Source of the DNA: Elusimicrobiota bacterium
GTDB lineage: Bacteria > Elusimicrobiota > Elusimicrobia > UBA1565 > UBA9628
Length of the DNA stretch: 9,131 bases
Reading direction: 5' to 3'
Assembly: GCA_028717525.1 (NCBI GenBank)
Contig: JAQUNT010000057.1
Span: forward strand, 1-9,131
The position numbers and the translations under genes are program-made. The notes under the pieces are model-generated. The model made no database searches and had not been told where the DNA came from. It was given only the letters and a program-made list of their open reading frames with translations. Shown one piece after another: positions 5,312-9,131 of the stretch; the stretch's first letter is position 1; every line of letters starts with the position of its first letter.

Positions 5312-6808
5312 ATGACTTCCGCGCTGGCCCTCCCGCTCTGCTTGGCGCTCGCTTCCCAGGCCCCAGCGGCCATGTCCTTGGTCCAGGCGCGCACATCCGC
5401 GGCGCCGGCCGTGCGCCTGGCGCCCCTGGTCCAGAGCCGCGCCGGCCTGACCAATGGCATGCAGCTGGGCGCCGCGCCCTCCCTGGCCCCGACTCTGGCC
5501 GCCCCGGCTCTGGCTGCCCCGGCTCCCATGGCCGCGCAGGCTCCCCAGACCATCGTCCCCTCCCTCTCCCCCGCCGCGGCCCTTTCCGTGCAGGCCATGA
5601 CCGCGCCCCAGGCCGCCCCGGCCCAGATTCAGACCGAGTCCGTGCGCCTCTTCGACGGCGGCGCCCCGCGCTCCTCATTGCCGGTCGCGGCCGAGGACGA
5701 AGGCCCGGCGCCGGCCCCGCGCGTGCGCTACGGCCGGACCTCCGAGGACGGCTGGTCCTTGGCCAGCTTCCGCAGCGCCGCGGACGCCAGCCCCATTTCC
5801 TATAAGTACCGGGGAGGCTCCAAGTCCCAGCCTCCCATGGTCTTCGTGGGCGGCCTAGCCTTGGCCGAGAGCTACGACTCCTTCTTCGAGACCGAAGGCC
5901 AGGCCGGATCCGACCAGTACTTCATGTGGCTGCGCGGACACCAACCCACCCAGTTCGAGCCCACCCGCGAGGTCTACGAGGCCGACGCGCGCGATATGGC
6001 GCGCATGATCGTGCTCGCGGCCGAGCGCTCCGGCTCCCAGTCCGTGAGCCTGACCTTGCACTCCTACGGCGTCCTCGTGTTCCAGCGCATGATCCAGCTG
6101 CACCAGGACCTCGAGGTGGCGCAGGCCATGCGCCTGCTCAAGGGCGGCCGGGTCACGCTCATCAACACCACCACGCATTACGGCGACAGCGAGACCGCGG
6201 CCGGCGCGCAGTACGCGCAGATGGCCAAGATCATCCGCGCCATCGTGCAGCAGCTCGACCTCATGGACTCCTACTCCGCCCTGCTCACCGCCTCCATCAA
6301 GGCCAACCCCCTGCTGACCCCCGCGCTCCTGCCCCAGATCTTCTACCTCAAGATGCAGCGCGACATGCTCCTGAGCCTGGCCTCCAAGGGCGCGGTGGAC
6401 GAGCTGCGCAAGCAGCTCGCCGACCCCTGGTCGGCGCAGATCGACCACGTCCGGAGGAACATCCTCCGGATCGTGGAGGAGAACGCGGCCACCCCGGGCT
6501 GGCAGGAGGCCTTCCTGCGCCGGGCCAACGCCACGTCCTTGCTCGACTTCACCAAGGAGGACGTGCAGCGCATCCGCGACTACGGCATCCGCCTGGAGAT
6601 CATCCACGCGGCCAAGGACCAGCTCATCCCCTGGGTGAGCGCCAAGCTCGCCTTCGAGCTCTTCGGCTTCAAGGTGCCGAAGAACGCGCCCAAGCCGGGC
6701 CGCGAGTTCCGCGACCAGAGCGGCATGTTCCACCTCAAGGTAGTGGACAGCGACCACTACTACCCCCTGCGCGAGCCGCAGCAGCTCGACCGCGACCTCT
6801 ACCACTAG
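5312..6808 (+). CDS. Alpha/beta hydrolase with Ala/Pro-rich N-terminal region, probably exported
   Basis: A 498-residue protein. Residues 3-20 (SALALPLCLALASQAPAA) form a hydrophobic, signal-peptide-like segment ending in a possible AxA-type cleavage site, although it lacks the usual N-terminal Lys/Arg. Residues about 21-135 are Ala/Pro-rich and probably disordered. The catalytic domain (about 160-498) looks like an alpha/beta hydrolase: strand PPMVFVGGLAL (174-184) as oxyanion region, nucleophile elbow LTLHSYGV with candidate Ser251, Asp436 in IIHAAKDQLIPW, and His482 in VDSDHYYPL. The elbow reads L-H-S-Y-G rather than G-x-S-x-G, so the first glycine is missing, which is tolerated in some members. 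The region 295-425, helical and variable, could be a lid. Substrate unknown. It is first of a hydrolase pair, 12 nt before the next start. An ATG at 5372 is an alternative start but would lose the signal segment. Confidence 0.7.
   Translation: MTSALALPLCLALASQAPAAMSLVQARTSAAPAVRLAPLVQSRAGLTNGMQLGAAPSLAPTLAAPALAAPAPMAAQAPQTIVPSLSPAAALSVQAMTAPQAAPAQIQTESVRLFDGGAPRSSLPVAAEDEGPAPAPRVRYGRTSEDGWSLASFRSAADASPISYKYRGGSKSQPPMVFVGGLALAESYDSFFETEGQAGSDQYFMWLRGHQPTQFEPTREVYEADARDMARMIVLAAERSGSQSVSLTLHSYGVLVFQRMIQLHQDLEVAQAMRLLKGGRVTLINTTTHYGDSETAAGAQYAQMAKIIRAIVQQLDLMDSYSALLTASIKANPLLTPALLPQIFYLKMQRDMLLSLASKGAVDELRKQLADPWSAQIDHVRRNILRIVEENAATPGWQEAFLRRANATSLLDFTKEDVQRIRDYGIRLEIIHAAKDQLIPWVSAKLAFELFGFKVPKNAPKPGREFRDQSGMFHLKVVDSDHYYPLREPQQLDRDLYH
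5487..5526 (+). repeat. 15-bp tandem repeat, about 2.7 copies, inside the hydrolase gene
   Basis: Units CCCCGACTCTGGCCG (5487-5501), CCCCGGCTCTGGCTG (5502-5516) and the partial CCCCGGCTCC (5517-5526) follow each other directly, encoding the APTLA/APALA/APAPM stretch of the Ala/Pro-rich region. The period is a multiple of three, so changes in copy number would keep the frame. Confidence 0.7.
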
Positions 6809-6820
6809 GCCGAAGCCGCC

Positions 6821-7921
6821 ATGAACCCCTTCCGAGCCCTGGGCCTGCGCGCCGGCCCGGCCGCCAAGCCCCGCCGCGAGGAGCACGCCCTGGCGGACCT
6901 GAGCACCTATTCGGCCCGCGGCTCCAACGGCCTGGCCCTGGACGCGCTCATGGTGGCGCCGCCGCGCGAGTTCTGGACGCCTTTGCCCGGCCCCCTGCCC
7001 GGCACGCTCGTGACCGGGTCTTTGCCCCCCGAGCACGCGGCCCGGTACCTGCTGCGCATGCCCAAGCACTGGCACGGCGGGCTCGTGATCTCGGCTTCGC
7101 CAGGCTTCACGGATGAGCACGGCTACGACCTCTACTGGTCCGATTTCCTGCTCAACGAAGGCTATGCCTTCGCCTGCATGGACAAGGGCGTGCACGCCAC
7201 GGTGGACGGAGACACCTTCTTCCTGCCCATGGACGGCAGCACCAGCATCCGCCATTGGCTGCGCCGCTTCCAGGAGCTGGCCGCCGCGGCCGCGCAGGAG
7301 TGCTCCCGGCACTACGGCCGCGCGCCGCAGCGCGTCTACGCCGTGGGAGTATCCAACGGCGGCTACCTCGTGCGCCGGCTGCTGGAGCAGTCCCCGGACC
7401 TGGTCCACGGCGGGGTGGATGTCTCGGGGGTGCTCTGGCGGCCGGAGCGCAGCCTGCTCATCAGCCTGCCCAAGATGCTTCGCGACGGCCTGGCCGTGGA
7501 GCCGGCCTGGGAGAAGGCTCTCTCCATCTATCGCGCCCTGTACTGGGAGGCCTCCTTGGCGGTCTTCATCGCCGACCTGGACCCCGCCTACGAAGGCCCC
7601 CTGGCGGACTACGACCTCTCAAAGAGGCCGGCCGGCGTCCACGCCGCCATAGCCGAGGTCTCCAACACCGGGCGCCTCGGCAAGCCCTTGGTCTCCCTCT
7701 CCGGGAAGCGCGACTTCCTCCTGCCCCCCGCCGACCATGCCCAGGCCTACCACGAGCTGGCCGCGGCCGGCGGCCGGCACAGCCTGATCCTGGTGGACGA
7801 CGCCACGCACGTAGACGCCGACCGCGCCCTCATCCCCGAAGCCCAGCCCCTGATGCCCCACGCGCACGCGGCCTTCCGGCGCCTGGCCGCGCAGGTCGAG
7901 GGCACGGCGTGCGCGGCTTGA
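6821..7921 (+). CDS. Alpha/beta hydrolase (3-hydroxybutyrate-oligomer hydrolase or esterase-like)
   Basis: A 366-residue alpha/beta hydrolase without a signal peptide. Seen in order: GGLVISASPGFTDEHG (86-101), which fits a strand plus oxyanion region; the nucleophile elbow AVGVSNGGYLVRRLLE with Ser178 in G-x-S-x-G; Asp298 in LSGKRDFLLPP; and His330 in LVDDATHVD. The spacing makes a Ser-Asp-His triad very likely. The long stretch between the elbow and the Asp (about 210-285) may form a cap. The style (full-length esterase with a GVSNGG elbow) resembles 3-hydroxybutyrate oligomer hydrolases and tannase/feruloyl-esterase relatives, but I cannot choose among them. It starts 12 nt after the preceding hydrolase with no good Shine-Dalgarno, so the two are probably one transcript; their sequences differ too much to be a recent duplication. 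Its stop lies within the next gene's -35 box. Confidence 0.78.
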   Translation: MNPFRALGLRAGPAAKPRREEHALADLSTYSARGSNGLALDALMVAPPREFWTPLPGPLPGTLVTGSLPPEHAARYLLRMPKHWHGGLVISASPGFTDEHGYDLYWSDFLLNEGYAFACMDKGVHATVDGDTFFLPMDGSTSIRHWLRRFQELAAAAAQECSRHYGRAPQRVYAVGVSNGGYLVRRLLEQSPDLVHGGVDVSGVLWRPERSLLISLPKMLRDGLAVEPAWEKALSIYRALYWEASLAVFIADLDPAYEGPLADYDLSKRPAGVHAAIAEVSNTGRLGKPLVSLSGKRDFLLPPADHAQAYHELAAAGGRHSLILVDDATHVDADRALIPEAQPLMPHAHAAFRRLAAQVEGTACAA

Positions 7922-7947
7922 CAGCCCCGCCTCATTTGCCTTAATCT
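7918..7947 (+). promoter_or_regulatory. Sigma70-type promoter for the membrane protein gene
   Basis: TTGACA (7918-7923) is a perfect -35 box and contains the TGA stop of the preceding hydrolase (7919-7921). After an 18-bp spacer comes TAATCT (7942-7947), a weaker -10 (T1, A2 and T6 match). It ends 6 nt before the ATG at 7954, so the transcript would start at or next to the start codon. Confidence 0.5.
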
Positions 7948-7953
7948 TCCTGG

Positions 7954-9131
7954 ATGAAGCGGACCATCCCGCGGCGGCCCTCCCCCCTGCGCTGGATCAT
8001 CCCGCTGGCCGCCTGCCTGGCCGCGGCCGTGGTCTTCTCCCCGGCCCTGCGCAACGGCTTCGTGGACTACGACGACAAGCCCCACATCGCGGAGAACCCA
8101 CACATCCGCGGGCTGGGAGCGGCCGAGCTCAAGTGGATGTTCACCACGGGCCTGGGCGGGCCCTACATGCCCCTGTCCTGGCTCAGCCTGGCCGTGGACT
8201 ACCGTTTCTGGGGGCTCGACCCCAAGGGCTATCACCTCACCAACATCCTGCTCCATGTCCTCAACGTCCTGCTCGTCTACTTCCTGGCCCTGCGCCTGCT
8301 GCGCGCAGCCCGGACCGATCCGAAGCAGCCGGGAGACGAGCGTATCCTTTGGGGGGCGGGATTCGCGGCCCTGCTCTTCGGGATCCACCCCCTGAGGGTG
8401 GAATCCGTGGCCTGGGCCATAGAGCGCAAGGACGTGCTCTCCGGCCTGTTCTATCTGGCCAGCGTCCTCCTCTACCTGCGCCGTCGGTTGGCCGCGTCCG
8501 TGGCCTGCTGTGCCTTGTCCCTCCTGGCCAAGCCCATGGCCATGACCATGCCTTTGGTCCTGCTGATCCTGGACGTCTATCCCCTGCGCCGCATGCCGGC
8601 GCAGCCTGCGCAGTGGCTATCCCGCCAGGCTTGGCCGCTCTGGCTGGAGAAAGCGCCGTATCTGGCCGCGGCCCTGGCCGCCTCGATCCTGGCCTACCAC
8701 ACCCAGGCCCGGTTCGGCGCGGTGCGCTCCCTGGCGCACTACGACCTGGCCATGCTCCTGGCCCAGCCCGTCTACGGCCTGGCCTTCTATCTATGGAAGA
8801 GCCTGGTCCCCCTCAGCCTGACCGCGCTCTACGAGATCCCGCATCCCTTCGACCCCTGGGCCGCGCCTTTCCTTCTCAGCGGCGCGGTCGTCATCCTGGT
8901 CTCTCTAACCCTGTTCCTGGCTCGCAAGCGCTTCCCCGCCGGCCTGGCCGTCTGGTGCGCCTACGCGGCCATCCTCCTGCCGGTGCTGGGCTTCGTGCCT
9001 TTCGGCAAGCAGATCGCGGCGGACCGCTATACCTACTTGGCCTGCGCGGGCTGGGCCGTCCTGGGCGGCGCCGGCCTCACCGCGGCCCTGAGGCGGGGCC
9101 GCGGCGCGCCATGGGCCGCGGCCCCGGCCCC
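7954..9131 (+). CDS. TMTC-like polytopic membrane protein (GT-C glycosyltransferase type), 3' end outside window
   Basis: The reading frame is open from the ATG at 7954 to the window end (392 codons) and continues beyond it. A basic start (MKRTIPRRP) precedes a first membrane helix at about 13-30. The loop NGFVDYDDKPHIAENP (34-49), with acidic D38/D40/D41, matches the first extracytoplasmic loop of GT-C enzymes of the TMTC/O-mannosyltransferase kind. Further helices are at about 94-115, 132-147, 163-175, 183-206, 236-249, 266-290, 305-323, 331-349 and 362-377. Family-like motifs are HPLRVESVAWAIERKDVLSG (145-164), LLAKPMAMTMP (190-200) and ADRYTYL (356-362). Bacterial members usually carry C-terminal TPR repeats, expected past the window. 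Likely role: transfer of a sugar from a lipid donor to a protein or glycan outside the membrane; substrate unknown. No Shine-Dalgarno is seen, and the start sits right behind a -10. Confidence 0.8.
   Translation, partial: MKRTIPRRPSPLRWIIPLAACLAAAVVFSPALRNGFVDYDDKPHIAENPHIRGLGAAELKWMFTTGLGGPYMPLSWLSLAVDYRFWGLDPKGYHLTNILLHVLNVLLVYFLALRLLRAARTDPKQPGDERILWGAGFAALLFGIHPLRVESVAWAIERKDVLSGLFYLASVLLYLRRRLAASVACCALSLLAKPMAMTMPLVLLILDVYPLRRMPAQPAQWLSRQAWPLWLEKAPYLAAALAASILAYHTQARFGAVRSLAHYDLAMLLAQPVYGLAFYLWKSLVPLSLTALYEIPHPFDPWAAPFLLSGAVVILVSLTLFLARKRFPAGLAVWCAYAAILLPVLGFVPFGKQIAADRYTYLACAGWAVLGGAGLTAALRRGRGAPWAAAPA

Noticed and set aside
5855..7408. 517-codon open frame on the - strand
   Set aside because: It lies opposite two recognisable hydrolases with catalytic motifs. 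Its translation is Gly/Val/Ala/His-rich with no recognisable domain, as expected for the reverse strand of high-GC coding DNA.
6821..7921. Recent duplication of the preceding hydrolase
   Set aside because: Lengths, nucleophile elbows (GVSNGG versus LHSYG) and surrounding sequence differ throughout; only the general fold appears shared.
1..9131. CRISPR array, tRNA or rRNA genes, insertion sequence
   Set aside because: No regularly spaced direct repeats, tRNA-like cloverleaf, rRNA sequence, transposase-like protein or terminal inverted repeats were recognised on reading both strands.

Overview
The window is 9.1 kb of gene-dense, mostly high-GC bacterial DNA with every supported gene on the + strand. 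Three things suggest an uncultured lineage of the Elusimicrobiota/Omnitrophota kind: a secreted-type hydrolase with a long Ala/Pro-rich N-terminal region, a TMTC-like multi-membrane protein, and near-leaderless starts behind -10 boxes. This is an impression from gene style, not a phylogenetic result, and other high-GC phyla remain possible.

Positions 1-752 hold two tandem BrnT/BrnA-type toxin-antitoxin modules. The first has the C-terminal 52 codons of a BrnT toxin (cut by the window edge) overlapping its BrnA/CopG antitoxin. The second keeps a palindromic operator over a -10 box, the start and the end of a BrnT-like toxin with the middle missing (36 codons), and an apparently intact ribbon-helix-helix antitoxin. 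This part is visibly lower in GC than the rest. A class I SAM-dependent methyltransferase follows; it probably starts at a TTG behind a good Shine-Dalgarno sequence.

Positions 1560-5161 form a tight operon behind an extended -10 promoter. It encodes a DUF1116 protein (YahG/YlbE/AllG family, linked to carbamoyl transfer), a metal-dependent cyclase/kynurenine-formamidase-like hydrolase, and the FAD and [2Fe-2S] subunits of a molybdenum hydroxylase. Genes either overlap by four bases (ATGA) or lie 9 nt apart. The molybdopterin catalytic subunit and the usual DUF1116 partners (FdrA, DUF2877) are absent. My reading is a catabolic route for a nitrogen-containing compound: oxidation by the hydroxylase, amide/ring hydrolysis by the cyclase, and carbamoyl transfer involving the DUF1116 protein. 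The substrate is unknown, and this operon is the best candidate here for an undescribed system.

Positions 5300-7921 carry two unrelated-looking alpha/beta hydrolases 12 nt apart: one with a hydrophobic N-terminus and Ala/Pro-rich region, the other apparently cytoplasmic. The window ends inside a TMTC-like, GT-C-type polytopic membrane protein (7954 onward) whose likely -35 box TTGACA contains the stop codon of the preceding hydrolase. No tRNA, rRNA, CRISPR array, transposase or convincing hairpin terminator was seen.
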